From Marinovum algicola (lineage in GTDB: Bacteria > Pseudomonadota > Alphaproteobacteria > Rhodobacterales > Rhodobacteraceae), in assembly GCF_900109145.1 (NCBI RefSeq), contig NZ_FNYY01000021.1, positions 23,351 to 87,350 on the forward strand: 64,000 nucleotides of DNA, read 5' to 3'. A program made the position numbers and the translations under genes. The number at the start of each line of letters is the position of its first letter. The first letter of the stretch is position 1. A model generated the notes under the pieces. That model was not told the DNA's origin. It searched no databases and was given only the letters and a program-made list of their open reading frames with translations. Below are positions 43,037 to 50,648 of this stretch, in pieces.

Positions 43037-45550
43037 TTAGGAGCCTTTGTCCGCGTCCGGCAACAGTCCCGCCGGTTCGATGCCGCGTTTTTCGGCGCTG
43101 GCGCGCACCGCCTTGCGCAGCGCCTTGCTGCGCACGATCAGCCGGCGAAAGCGGTCCTCGTCCAGCACCAGCAGCGTGGTGGGGGCGATGGCATGGGCCT
43201 CGGCGCGGATTGATCTCTGCGTCAGGATCGCCATCTGGCCGAACATCTCGCCGCGCCCCAGCCGCCAGGACTGGCCGGCGGACTTCAACTCCACCGCGCC
43301 CGAGGCGATGAAGAACACCCGTTTGGCGGCGCTGTCCTTGTGGATGACGACTTCGCCGGCATTGACATAGCGGGTCTCGAGCACCCGCCCGAGCCGCTTT
43401 ACCGCGCTTTCCTCGAACTCGGCGAACAGCGGGAACTGCCGGACCAGCGTCGTCCTTTGCAGCGCGATATCGAGCCGGGGGCGGGTTTCGGCGGCGGCCC
43501 GGCGCGCGGCGAGTTCCTGCATCAGCGCGGTATGGACCTCGGCGCCGATCAGCCCGTCCTCGCGCATCATCATATATTCGCGTTCCTCGAGCCGCAGCGC
43601 GGTGCGGCGGATGAAACGGCGCTCGAGCTTTTCGGCATAGCCGGGATATTGCAGGCGCAACCCCTCAAGCGCGGTTTCCACCGATTCGATCCGCCGGGAC
43701 AGCAGCTCGTTCAGCAACTCGGCCACGCGGCGGCCGTGAATCCTGCGAATGCGGCCATCGATAAAGCCGCCGAGATCGCGCAGGATCAGCCGTTGCGACA
43801 GCAGCAGCTCGAAGCGGTCGGCGGTCATCCTGGCCAGCGGCGCCGCCAGGCCGATCCGAGCATTCAGCGCGACCGCGGTGCGGAACGCCAGGCCATAGGC
43901 AACGCTGCGCCGCGCAGCGCGCTGGTAACCGCTGCGGCCCTGTGATCGCGCGCCCTCGATCAGCCGGTCGGCATCGGAAAGCACCTTTTCCGCCATCCTG
44001 GCCGAGATCGTCCGTTCGCGCATCCGGTGCAGGATGGTGTCGCGCTCGTGGCCGGCAAGAACGATCAGGCCCAGGGCAATCCGGTCGCGGTCGAGGATGT
44101 CGGCGCTGTCCTCGGCGGTCTTGACCGCCGCGTCGAGCCGTTCGCCAAAGCGTTTGGCTTCCGAGCGCACGATGTCGCGGCTCAAGTCGTAGTTCTCGGT
44201 GGTGCGCGCCACGTCCTCGCGCACGGTCTGAAGCGCCACGGCGACCACCTGCCGCGACAGCGCCTGATCGATCGGCGACAACTGGTCGAGGCCGAGCCGG
44301 CCGATGATCCAGCGCAGGGTCGTGCCCTGCACGATCAGGGTAAAGAGCGTGAAACCGGTGGCGAGGATGCCCACCACCCGCTGGATGCCGTCGGGCACTC
44401 GGAAGCTTTCGGTGACCGCCAGCGCCAGCGCCAGGGTCACCGCGCCGCGCAGCCCGCCCCAGAGGATCGCGACCCGGTAGGGCCGGTCGACCGGCGGCGA
44501 CAGCTTGAGCCGCGACAGCAGCGGCAGCAGCCCGAACAGGATCACCACACGCGCGGCGATGGCGGCGAGGATCACCACCCCGACCAGCAGGAAATCGGCG
44601 AACCTGACCTCTTCCAGAAGCCGCGGGATCAGCAGCGCGGCAAGGATGAAGATCAGCGCCCCGGCCCAATGGGCGAGCACGTCCCAGAGCTCGCGCAGGT
44701 TGGCCCAGGCCTGCGGCGGCAGGCGACCAGGGGCGGTCAGGTTCATTGTCAGCCCGGCGGCAACCACGGCGATCACCCCGGAGGCGCCGACGATCTGTTC
44801 GGCACCGATATAGGCAAGGTAGGGCAGGGCGACCGAGATCGAGATCTGCGCCAGCTCGTGCCGGCTGAACAGCGCCATGACCCAGACCGCGACCCGCGCC
44901 GCGAACCAGCCAGTAAAGGCACCGCCGGCGATCAGCATCGGAAACCGGGCCAGCGCCTCGCCAAGTTCGGGATCGGGCAGGCCCAGCATCACAAAGCCCA
45001 TGAACAGCCCGAAGAGCGCGATGGCGGCGGCGTCGTTCAGCAGGCTCTCGCCCTCGATGATCCGCGCCAGCCGGCGCGGCGCCGAGATCGAGCGGAAGAT
45101 CGAGACCACCGCCGAGGGGTCGGTCGTCGAGACGATGGCGCCGATCAGCAGGCAGGCCGCCAGCGGCAGGGAACTGGCCCAAGCCAGCGCGTATCCGACG
45201 CTGAAGGTGGCCACCACCACCGCCACCACCGCCAGCACCAGGATCGGAACCCAGTCGTCCAGCATCCGGCGCAGGTTCATCCCCAGCGTCGCCTGAAACA
45301 GCAGCGTCGGCAGAAAGACATAAAGAAAGACATTCGAGCGGATGGGCAGCCCGAGGATCGCCTCGGCCACCGGATTGAGCGCATCGGTGAGCTGGGTGCG
45401 CAGGAAAAACGTGGCACCAAGGCCGATCATTACCCCGAGCACCGCGAGGATCACGCTGTAGGGCAGGCGCAATCGCGCCGCCAAGGGCTCGGCCGCGCCG
45501 ATGACCAGGAACAGCGATGCGATAATGGTGGTGATCAATACGATATCCAT
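43037..45550 (-). CDS. CPA1-type Na+/H+ antiporter with C-terminal cyclic-nucleotide-binding-like domain
   Basis: An 837-residue protein. The first ~410 residues form a twelve-helix CPA1 antiporter with the ion-binding region STTDPSAVVSIFRS and EGESLLNDAAAIALF. A long helical cytoplasmic region (about 415-690) rich in Arg and Glu follows. The end is a cAMP-receptor-like fold (about 700-815, LFAEFEESAVKRLGRVLETRYVNAGEVV and GRGEMFGQMAIL). The arrangement resembles NhaP/SOS1-like exchangers gated by cytosolic ligand. Whether a nucleotide is bound is uncertain: the phosphate-cassette glutamate (GEMFGQ) is present with an arginine at RSIRAEA. Confidence 0.88.
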   Translation of the reverse strand: MDIVLITTIIASLFLVIGAAEPLAARLRLPYSVILAVLGVMIGLGATFFLRTQLTDALNPVAEAILGLPIRSNVFLYVFLPTLLFQATLGMNLRRMLDDWVPILVLAVVAVVVATFSVGYALAWASSLPLAACLLIGAIVSTTDPSAVVSIFRSISAPRRLARIIEGESLLNDAAAIALFGLFMGFVMLGLPDPELGEALARFPMLIAGGAFTGWFAARVAVWVMALFSRHELAQISISVALPYLAYIGAEQIVGASGVIAVVAAGLTMNLTAPGRLPPQAWANLRELWDVLAHWAGALIFILAALLIPRLLEEVRFADFLLVGVVILAAIAARVVILFGLLPLLSRLKLSPPVDRPYRVAILWGGLRGAVTLALALAVTESFRVPDGIQRVVGILATGFTLFTLIVQGTTLRWIIGRLGLDQLSPIDQALSRQVVAVALQTVREDVARTTENYDLSRDIVRSEAKRFGERLDAAVKTAEDSADILDRDRIALGLIVLAGHERDTILHRMRERTISARMAEKVLSDADRLIEGARSQGRSGYQRAARRSVAYGLAFRTAVALNARIGLAAPLARMTADRFELLLSQRLILRDLGGFIDGRIRRIHGRRVAELLNELLSRRIESVETALEGLRLQYPGYAEKLERRFIRRTALRLEEREYMMMREDGLIGAEVHTALMQELAARRAAAETRPRLDIALQRTTLVRQFPLFAEFEESAVKRLGRVLETRYVNAGEVVIHKDSAAKRVFFIASGAVELKSAGQSWRLGRGEMFGQMAILTQRSIRAEAHAIAPTTLLVLDEDRFRRLIVRSKALRKAVRASAEKRGIEPAGLLPDADKGS

Positions 45551-45762
45551 GTCTATGGAATATCAGAAGCATTCCGGGGCGCACGCGAGATTTTGGCATT
45601 TCTGCCCGGCACCGGCGTCTTCAGCGAGAAAACCGGCATGCGTGGTTCGTCGGATGGCAGAACCGGAAAATGCGGGCGGGGCCCCGTGGTCGCGAACGAA
45701 CCAATTTGCAGACCAATCCCATCTGCGGCATAGGGCGGAAACGTCGACGCGAGGAGCCTGGA

Positions 45763-46512
45763 ATGCTGTCTTATGCCGTACTTGTCATCGCGGGCCTTCT
45801 GGCCGGGATGATCAACGCCATCGCCGGCGGTGGAACGCTGCTCAGCTTTCCGGCGCTGGTCTGGCTGGGGGTGCCGCCGATCATGGCCAATGCCACCGCC
45901 ACCCTGACGGCGCTGCCCGGCTATATCGGCAGCGCCTGGGCCTACCGGCACGACATCCGCGCCGAGGGCAGCCTGCCGTTGCGGGCCATCGTGCTGGTCT
46001 CGGCTCTGGGCGGCCTGGCTGGGGCGGGGCTGTTGCTGATCACGCCTGGCGACGCCTTTGTCGGCATTGTGCCCTGGCTGCTGCTCACCGCGACGCTGCT
46101 CTTTGCACTGGGGCCGCGGCTGGTGGCGGCGGTGCGGGCGCGGGGCCACGCGGTGATCGGCCCGCTGGTGTCGGCCGTGGCGTTGCTTCTGGTGGCGGGC
46201 TATGGCGGCTATTTCAACGGCGGGCTGGGGATCATGCTGCTCGCCGCCTTCAGCCTGATCGGCTTCGAGAACCTGCACAACATGAACGGGCTGAAAAACC
46301 TGCTGTCGGCCGTGCTGTCGTTGGTGTCGGTGACGACCTATGCCACCGCCGGGCTGATCGCCTGGGAATCGGCCGTGGTGCTGGCGCTGGCGACGACGCT
46401 GGGCGGCTATATCGGCGCGCGCCAGGCGCGTCGCATCCGGCGCATGGATCTGTTGCGGCTGCTGATCGTCGCCATCGGCGCGGTGCTGACCGTCGTGTTC
46501 TTTGCGCTCTGA
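45763..46512 (+). CDS. TauE/SafE-family permease
   Basis: A 249-residue polytopic protein with about eight membrane helices. The family repeat appears twice: GMINAIAGGGTLLSFPALVWLGV in the first half and YGGYFNGGLGIMLLAAFSLIG plus NGLKNLLSAVLSL in the second. The start at 45763 follows GAGGAGCC. TauE/SafE proteins export sulfite, sulfoacetate or other organosulfonates; the substrate here is unknown. The upstream minus-strand antiporter is divergent. Confidence 0.87.
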   Translation: MLSYAVLVIAGLLAGMINAIAGGGTLLSFPALVWLGVPPIMANATATLTALPGYIGSAWAYRHDIRAEGSLPLRAIVLVSALGGLAGAGLLLITPGDAFVGIVPWLLLTATLLFALGPRLVAAVRARGHAVIGPLVSAVALLLVAGYGGYFNGGLGIMLLAAFSLIGFENLHNMNGLKNLLSAVLSLVSVTTYATAGLIAWESAVVLALATTLGGYIGARQARRIRRMDLLRLLIVAIGAVLTVVFFAL

Positions 46513-46680
46513 CAGCGGCCGCGCGGGTTGATCCGTCGCGCCGCGGCCCCTAGACAGACAGAAAGCCGCGAGGCGCGCGATGGCGTCGCCGCCGCAGTCG
46601 CGCGTCCAAAGCCCGTATTCTCCGTCCTGAACGCCCGGACATCCGGCCCGCTTGCGGGCCTGTCATTCGTGAGGTGATCC

Positions 46681-47610
46681 ATGTCCGACTCGACACTCGG
46701 GATGATCTTCATGGCCCTGGCCATGCTGCTGCTGCCCATTGGCGACACCTTTGCCAAGGTGCTGACCGCCGATTTGCACCCGGCCGAAGTGACGCTGGCG
46801 CGGTTGCTGGCCCAGGCGCTGTTTCTCGTGCCGGCGGCGCTGCTGCTGCGCCATCGCCTGCGCGGGCCGATGTTTTCGCCGGTTGTCGCCCTGTCCGGTG
46901 GCCTGGTGATGGTGACGCTGGGCAGTCTGATCTGGGCCTTCTCGGTGATGCCGATTGCCACGGCGATTGCCATCTTCTTTGTCGAGCCGCTGATCCTGAC
47001 CGCGCTGGTCGGGCCGCTTCTCGGCGAAAAGGTCGGCGCACGCCGGATGGCGGCGGTGGGCATCGGGCTGATTGGCGCGGTGATCGTGATCCGCCCCGGA
47101 GGCGGATTTGGCGCGGCGGCCCTGCTGCCGCTTCTGGCCGCCGTCGCCTATGCGCTGAACATGATCGTGCTGCGCCGTGCCTCGAAGCTGCGCTCGGCCC
47201 TGACGGTGCAATGCGGCGCCACCTTCTATGCCTGCCTCGGCATGGGCGGGCTGACGCTTGTCTTCGGGTCGGCAGGGGCGATCACGGCCAGTTTCGCGGC
47301 CCTGCCGCCCGCCGGCTGGATGGCGATCCTCGGCGCCGGGGCCTTTGCCGCCACCAGCTTCGTTCTGATCGCCGAGGCCTTCCGCAGGGCCGAGGCCGGC
47401 ACCTTGGCGCCGTTCCAGTATCTCGAGATCGTCGGCGCCACGGCTGCGGGCTATCTGGTCTTTGGCGATTTCCCCGACCTCTGGACCTGGGTCGGGATTG
47501 CCATCATCCTGGGCTCGGGGCTCTATGTCTTCTGGCGCGAGCGGTTGCCGGCCAACCGCCCCGGCATCGCGCCGGGCCGCCGCCGCAGCCGCCGCATCCG
47601 CGCCCGCTGA
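46681..47610 (+). CDS. EamA/DMT-family transporter
   Basis: A 309-residue protein with ten hydrophobic segments arranged as two EamA repeats (about 10-140 and 150-285). AMLLLPIGDTFAKVL and IAIFFVEPLILTALVGPLLGEKVG mark the first repeat, and AGTLAPFQYLEIVGATAAGYLVFGDFPD the second. The C-terminus is a basic Arg-rich tail. A GAGGTGA ribosome-binding site precedes the ATG. Metabolite exporter by family; the substrate is unknown. It is convergent with a GntR regulator (4-base gap), which may control it. Confidence 0.85.
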   Translation: MSDSTLGMIFMALAMLLLPIGDTFAKVLTADLHPAEVTLARLLAQALFLVPAALLLRHRLRGPMFSPVVALSGGLVMVTLGSLIWAFSVMPIATAIAIFFVEPLILTALVGPLLGEKVGARRMAAVGIGLIGAVIVIRPGGGFGAAALLPLLAAVAYALNMIVLRRASKLRSALTVQCGATFYACLGMGGLTLVFGSAGAITASFAALPPAGWMAILGAGAFAATSFVLIAEAFRRAEAGTLAPFQYLEIVGATAAGYLVFGDFPDLWTWVGIAIILGSGLYVFWRERLPANRPGIAPGRRRSRRIRAR

Positions 47611-47614
47611 TCGC

Positions 47615-48310
47615 TCAGTCCGGGCCGGAAGAGGCGGCCCTGATGGCCTGTCGCACCAGCGCCAGGTGGCCGGCCATCTCGCGTCGGGCCGCCTCGGCAT
47701 CACCGGCGGCAATGGCATCGACAATCGCCTGGTGCTGATCGGAATGAACGTGACGAAAGGCATCGACGCCGACCCGCCGGTAGGTGCGGTCCCATTCCCG
47801 CTGCCACACCGACCGGCAGCGCGTGCCGGAAAAATGCCGCAGGAGGGCGATCAGCACCGGATTGCGCGTCACTTCGGCAATCGCCTGGTGAAAGGCGTCG
47901 TCTGCGCGTTCGCAGGCCGCGTGATCGCCCGCCCGGCGCCCGGCGGCGACCCGGTCGCGCAGATGCGCGATGTCGGCCGGCTCGCGCCGTTCGGCGGCGG
48001 CCGCCGCGACCTGCGGTTCGAGCAACACCCGCGCATCCATCAGGTCGAGCGACGTGGTTGCTTCGATCAGGATCGCATCCCGGAGCGGCTGGCCGATCGG
48101 CGCCCGGCCGCGAAAGGTGCCCTGGCCGACCCGCCGCCAGATCTGGCCCCGGGATTCGAGCTCGGCCAGCGCGGCACGCAGCGTCGCCCGGCTGCATCCC
48201 AGGGTCTCGGCCATGCGGCGCTCGGTCGGCAACCTGTCGCCCGAAGCCGGCGCTGCGCGGTCGATCAGCCGCTGCAACCGCCCGAGGGCGTCCTGTTTCG
48301 TCATCCGCAT
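47615..48310 (-). CDS. FadR/GntR-family transcriptional regulator
   Basis: A 231-residue FCD-type regulator, start at 48310 (MRMTKQDALGRLQRLID). The N-terminal winged helix (about 5-70) contains LPTERRMAETLGCSRATLRAALAELESRG. The FCD domain (about 85-225) shows the Asp/His ligand residues in ADDAFHQAIAEVTRNP, SDQHQAIVDAI and MAGHLALVRQ. The longer open frame upstream reads through a GC-rich region and lacks family similarity. Ligand and targets are unknown. Confidence 0.85.
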   Translation of the reverse strand: MRMTKQDALGRLQRLIDRAAPASGDRLPTERRMAETLGCSRATLRAALAELESRGQIWRRVGQGTFRGRAPIGQPLRDAILIEATTSLDLMDARVLLEPQVAAAAAERREPADIAHLRDRVAAGRRAGDHAACERADDAFHQAIAEVTRNPVLIALLRHFSGTRCRSVWQREWDRTYRRVGVDAFRHVHSDQHQAIVDAIAAGDAEAARREMAGHLALVRQAIRAASSGPD

Positions 48311-48671
48311 GGGATGCGTCCCTCCCTTCAATTGCGGCGTCCCAGCCGCAGTACCGCCCGCTTGTCCGGCGCGCCGGAGTTTCGCCCCGGCCCTGTATAC
48401 GCTCCGACAGCCCCAGGGCAAACCTGCGCCGTTTCGGTCCTCGTGCCAGGAGGTCGCCACAGACGATCTCGCCGCAACCGCCGCCCCGGCAATCGGATGG
48501 GCGGGCCCGAACGACTGGCCCGCAGTGATCCGGGCCGAACCGCCGCCGCCCCTGCGGGCGCGCGTCGTGACTGGGTGCAATCCGGGGCAGGTCCGGCCAG
48601 TCGAGAGGTTTTTTCGGCACGGGGCAGTTTTGCCTTGTAATCCGGACGTTGGCTTGGATATACGCGTCGGC
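48311..48671. other. Intergenic region upstream of the GntR gene and the tRNA-Ser fragment
   Basis: About 360 bases with no convincing gene. It should hold the promoters of the minus-strand regulator and, near 48,620-48,665, of the former tRNA-Ser gene (AT-rich GATATAC just before it). No clear operator was found. Confidence 0.5.
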
Positions 48672-48712
48672 GGAGACGTGGCCGAGTGGTCGAAGGCGCT
48701 CCCCTGCTAAGG
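48672..48712 (+). tRNA. 5' half of tRNA-Ser(GCU), truncated; candidate attachment site
   Basis: The 41 bases from GGAGACGTGGCCGAGTGG through the anticodon loop CTGCTAA match the 5' half of tRNA-Ser(GCU): acceptor strand, D-arm and anticodon with GCT. After CTAAGG the sequence departs. The anticodon 3' stem, variable arm, T-arm (GGTTCGAATCC) and acceptor 3' strand are all missing. This is what remains on one side when an element integrates at the anticodon region; two recombinase genes follow at once. A functional copy would be expected at the other end of the element, not visible here. Confidence 0.75.
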
Positions 48713-48729
48713 CCGCAGACACTCTGGGT

Positions 48730-48756
48730 AAGCCGCTGAAATTCAGCGGCTTTTTT
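48730..48756 (+). terminator. Strong rho-independent terminator inside the element edge
   Basis: AAGCCGCTGAA (48730-48740) and TTCAGCGGCTT (48742-48752) form an 11-bp stem followed by a run of T residues to 48756. It would stop transcription entering the element from the tRNA promoter. Confidence 0.85.
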
Positions 48757-48790
48757 AGTTCCCCGTTTTGGGATTCCCAAATGTTTCCCA

Positions 48791-49849
48791 TCATGGCCGA
48801 AAGTCCCAACCATGTTTGAGGACACGCTCGCCCAGATCCGTGGGCGGGCGCTTACGGTAGCGGCGTGCCATGGCCGCGCCGGCCCAGCCGCCCCTGTCGA
48901 TCAACAAGTCGTGGTCGCCGACCAAGGCACTGAACCAAGTGGCCCAGGCGTGACGCAAGCTGTAGAGAACCAGGCGCTCCTTCTCACCAGCCTTCGACAG
49001 TCCAGCGGCGGCGCAAAGCTTGTGGAACTGCCGGATCACTGTGGTGCCGCGCACCCCGTCCGGCACAATTTCTCTGCCAGTCGTCGACAGGAAGACTCGA
49101 CCTTCCTGTGGCAACTCCCCAATAAGCTCCCATGCCCTAACGGGTAGTTGCACCATTCGTGCGCGGTATGGAGTCTTCCCGCCCCCGGGTTCCTCACCGC
49201 GTATCCAAATTTCGCGGGAAGTCCGGTGGATATCTTCGGCCCGCACGCAGAACATCTCCCCCGGCGTCGCGCCACTGCCGATCAGGAAGGCGAGCATCTT
49301 CAGCAATCGCCGTTCAGGATCGCGCACGTTCTCGGGAGGATCTTGCGCTACAGCGATCAGACATTCGAACTCCTCCGGGGTCACGATGCGGGTGCGCTTA
49401 TTGTCGGTCACCCGTTCCGGCCTCAGGCCGCAGGCATTGTGAATTACAGCCTTGAGCGGGACAGTGACTTGTCGTCGCGCGGTCGCGTCCGACCAGCCCG
49501 GCTTCCTAAGTTCTACCTTGCACTGCTTTATCGTGAAGGCATCGATCTCGTTGACCCGGGTCAGCGGACCAAAATAGGCGATCAGGCGTCGCACGAAGCT
49601 TCGGTTCTTGCCGAACTCGGCAAGATAGAGCTCGGCGGCCTCCTCGAACGATGGAAAGGCCGCCATGGCGCGTTCCCACGCCGCGTAATAGACCCCTTTC
49701 GCAATCTCTTCGGCTATCGTAATCGCTTCCGGATCGCGGACGCCCGTCGATCGCCGGTAGCGGTCTCCCTCGACACGAAAGTCGTAGCACCACGACCCGT
49801 CCTTCCAGAATGGATACCAGCACGGCTGTCCCTCATCTTGTTTTCGCAT
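48791..49849 (-). CDS. Tyrosine recombinase-like integrase lacking Arg I
   Basis: A 352-residue phage-integrase-fold protein whose 3' end faces the tRNA-Ser fragment. The N-terminal arm/core-binding region (about 1-150) aligns with the second integrase at 50605. In the catalytic domain the Arg I motif (normally GxRxxE) reads GATPGE, so threonine replaces arginine. The Lys-beta is present (GGGKTPYRARMVQLP). Box II reads YSLRHAWATW, with Tyr in place of the first His but Arg II kept. Trp stands at the His III place (RGGWAG) and the nucleophile Tyr is in RRYRK. Activity is therefore uncertain. The lower-GC region around it and the tRNA fragment mark a mobile element. Confidence 0.85.
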   Translation of the reverse strand: MRKQDEGQPCWYPFWKDGSWCYDFRVEGDRYRRSTGVRDPEAITIAEEIAKGVYYAAWERAMAAFPSFEEAAELYLAEFGKNRSFVRRLIAYFGPLTRVNEIDAFTIKQCKVELRKPGWSDATARRQVTVPLKAVIHNACGLRPERVTDNKRTRIVTPEEFECLIAVAQDPPENVRDPERRLLKMLAFLIGSGATPGEMFCVRAEDIHRTSREIWIRGEEPGGGKTPYRARMVQLPVRAWELIGELPQEGRVFLSTTGREIVPDGVRGTTVIRQFHKLCAAAGLSKAGEKERLVLYSLRHAWATWFSALVGDHDLLIDRGGWAGAAMARRYRKRPPTDLGERVLKHGWDFRP

Positions 49850-50049
49850 TTCATTACCTCTCTTATATTGTTGATGTGTTTCTCGTAGAAAACAGGCTTC
49901 CGCCCACGCATTTCACAGACTTCTATTTTGGTTCTGTATTTCTTGCGGATATCGAATAGTGTGCGCACACAAACGCCAAGTGCGCGGGATGCTTGAGCAC
50001 AATCGAGAGGAACCTCGAAGCTCACAGCCTCAATATCCTTCTTGCTCAT
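49714..50049 (-). CDS. Small helix-turn-helix protein overlapping the integrase (possible excisionase)
   Basis: A 111-residue frame starting at 50049 with a GCGAGGTGA ribosome-binding site. Residues about 15-40 (CAQASRALGVCVRTLFDIRKKY) look like a MerR/Xis-type helix-turn-helix. Only the first ~67 residues lie outside the integrase gene; the last ~44 are read in another frame through its first 136 bases, which is unusually long for an overlap. The N-terminal half is convincing; the C-terminal half may be non-conserved. It is placed as expected for a recombination directionality factor. Confidence 0.5.
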   Translation of the reverse strand: MSKKDIEAVSFEVPLDCAQASRALGVCVRTLFDIRKKYRTKIEVCEMRGRKPVFYEKHINNIREVMKCENKMRDSRAGIHSGRTGRGATTFVSRETATGDRRASAIRKRLR

Positions 50050-50138
50050 TTCACCTCGCAATCTGCATTGAACTCAAAAAGCAGCGCTTCCTGGTTGCTT
50101 CTCGCTATGCATTTGATCCCATAGTTTCCGTTGTTCAC
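50046..50138 (-). CDS. 30-residue small ORF upstream of the HTH gene
   Basis: GTG at 50138 is preceded at 4 bases by GGAAAGGAG, an excellent ribosome-binding site. Its stop overlaps the start of the HTH gene (ATGA). The peptide (NNGNYGIKCIARSNQEALLF then EFNADCEVK) has two cysteines and no recognised family. Coupled translation and a strong ribosome-binding site argue that it is real. A longer frame to 50399 exists but is not supported. Confidence 0.4.
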   Translation of the reverse strand: MNNGNYGIKCIARSNQEALLFEFNADCEVK

Positions 50139-50604
50139 TTGGCTCCTTTCCGCGCAAACTTCTCCTGACCGCCGCCCGGAGGCGACGTCGACGAATGCGC
50201 CAACGACCTGATTTAACTGACCTAAGCAAGGTTGAGGCTGCTCTGGCCGCTGTTCAAGTCCGAAAATTCCATTCCGCTTCTGGAGGTGTTGTGCAGGCTT
50301 TAGGCGATCGGTCGGAAATTTCCGATTTGGAGCGGAACATCCATTTTCGCGGCGCGTGGAAAACACAACGCGCATCTTGAGGCGCGGGGATCGCGACAAA
50401 GAAGGAAGCGGTTCCAGTTCGTTTTTTCCGCGCTCGGTAAAAACTCCGTCAGAGAATTCTAAATTCGGGGGCGGAAAAAACTGACGGTAATCCGAAGAAG
50501 TTTTTCCTTCCGGTAGACCAAGGCGGAAAAACTATCGGGAATTCGCTTCGCCTTCTCGAGCACCGGCCAAGCTTGTTTGCACAACAGGCGAACGGAGGCC
50601 AGAC
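50139..50604. other. Non-coding control region between the two integrase genes
   Basis: About 470 bases with no convincing gene. It contains a 14-bp perfect palindrome (50312-50325) and, from 50,421 on, repeated GGAAAAA(A)C motifs. It must hold the divergent promoters for the two recombinase transcription units. Confidence 0.6.
50312..50325. promoter_or_regulatory. 14-bp perfect palindrome
   Basis: TCGGAAATTTCCGA is its own reverse complement. A related element, CCGGAA-AA-TTCCGG, lies at 51859-51872 beyond the second integrase. The size suits a dimeric repressor operator of the element. Confidence 0.4.
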
Positions 50605-50648
50605 TTGGGGAAAAAACATCCTTGGAAACCGACGTGGTCGGAAAAAAC
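50421..50648. repeat. Cluster of GGAAAAA(A)C motifs (candidate recombinase arm sites)
   Basis: Within 228 bases the motif GGAAAAAAC or GGAAAAAC occurs six times: 50421-50429 (minus), 50473-50481 (plus), 50500-50507 (minus), 50525-50532 (plus), 50609-50617 (plus) and 50640-50648 (plus). One more copy is at 52121-52129. Some copies lie within the start of the second integrase gene. Short directly and inversely repeated motifs near an integrase gene are the usual form of arm-type binding sites. Confidence 0.5.

Noticed and set aside
48672..48762. Reading the region as a complete tRNA-Ser
   Set aside because: The 3' anticodon stem, variable arm, T-arm and acceptor 3' strand are absent; the hairpin that follows is a transcription terminator.
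50046..50399. 117-codon minus-strand frame upstream of the HTH gene
   Set aside because: Only its last 30 codons have a convincing start and ribosome-binding site (GTG at 50138); the upstream part shows no protein-like features.
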